A stretch of DNA of 33,708 nt from Coprinopsis marcescibilis (taxonomy: Eukaryota > Basidiomycota > Agaricomycetes > Agaricales > Psathyrellaceae): contig ML210210.1 of NCBI GenBank assembly GCA_004369085.1, positions 117,030-150,737 of the forward strand, given 5' to 3'. The notes under the pieces are model-generated. The model made no database searches. It had not been told where the DNA came from and saw only the letters and a list, made by a program, of their open reading frames with translations. Below are positions 33,704 to 33,708 of this stretch, piece after piece (position 1 is the first letter of the stretch; each line of letters begins with the position of its first letter). The translations under genes were made by a program, and so were the position numbers.

Positions 33704-33708
33704 TAATC

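Noticed and set aside
1..33708. CRISPR arrays, operons, rRNA genes
   Set aside because: None is present; the sequence is fungal nuclear DNA with introns, and no regularly spaced direct repeats with spacers were seen.

Overview
This window is fungal nuclear DNA, most likely from an Agaricomycete basidiomycete. Genes are cut by many introns of about 45-90 nt, with GT/AG ends and CTNAY-like branch points. The gene families also fit that group: a DUF6533 seven-helix protein, a FunK1-type kinase, an F-box protein of the mushroom type, a heme-thiolate peroxygenase and a Plavaka-type transposon. All exon models were spliced by eye. For each main gene I checked that exon lengths keep the frame; where they do not, this is stated.

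Layout. 572-2871 (+) is a complete 14-exon MFS drug/polyamine-type transporter. 3515-4865 (-) is a 10-exon secreted protein with a Gly/Asn-rich linker. 6159-7676 (-) is an eight-exon DUF6533 seven-helix membrane protein. 8488-8936 is a MITE-like element with about 44-bp inverted ends and TA flanks. 9043-11297 (-) is a CtIP/Sae2/Ctp1 DNA-end-resection factor; four of its consecutive exons each end in an SSDTE(D/E/Q)D motif. 11928-12819 (+) is an unrecognised gene. 13500-14385 (-) is a decayed FunK1-like kinase. 14990-16354 (-) is an unspecific-peroxygenase (heme-thiolate) gene with a one-base frameshift in a 9-C tract. 17107-18346 (-) is a dienelactone-hydrolase family protein. 19766-20140 (+) encodes a small membrane protein. 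20531-22099 (-) is an F-box protein with one apparent frameshift.

From about 23.4 to 30.4 kb the sequence is visibly poor in CpG and holds a degenerate Plavaka-type DNA transposon. The transposase lies on the minus strand and a second, divergent accessory gene on the plus strand. The two genes carry six premature stops, and all six can be explained by C-to-T change (five as CGA to TGA). The right side ends in a strong CTTTTTGGGACTTTT palindrome. From 30.4 kb to the end the sequence is gene-poor, with one possible small gene, an imperfect 168-bp tandem duplication and a possible zinc-ribbon-like gene at the edge.

The peroxygenase and dienelactone hydrolase, both probably secreted, sit side by side on one strand and could act on plant or aromatic material, but no operon-like logic is expected in a fungus. 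The most interesting point is the repeated, exon-encoded SDTE motif in the Sae2/Ctp1 homolog. It looks like a multi-copy docking site for the Nbs1 FHA domain.
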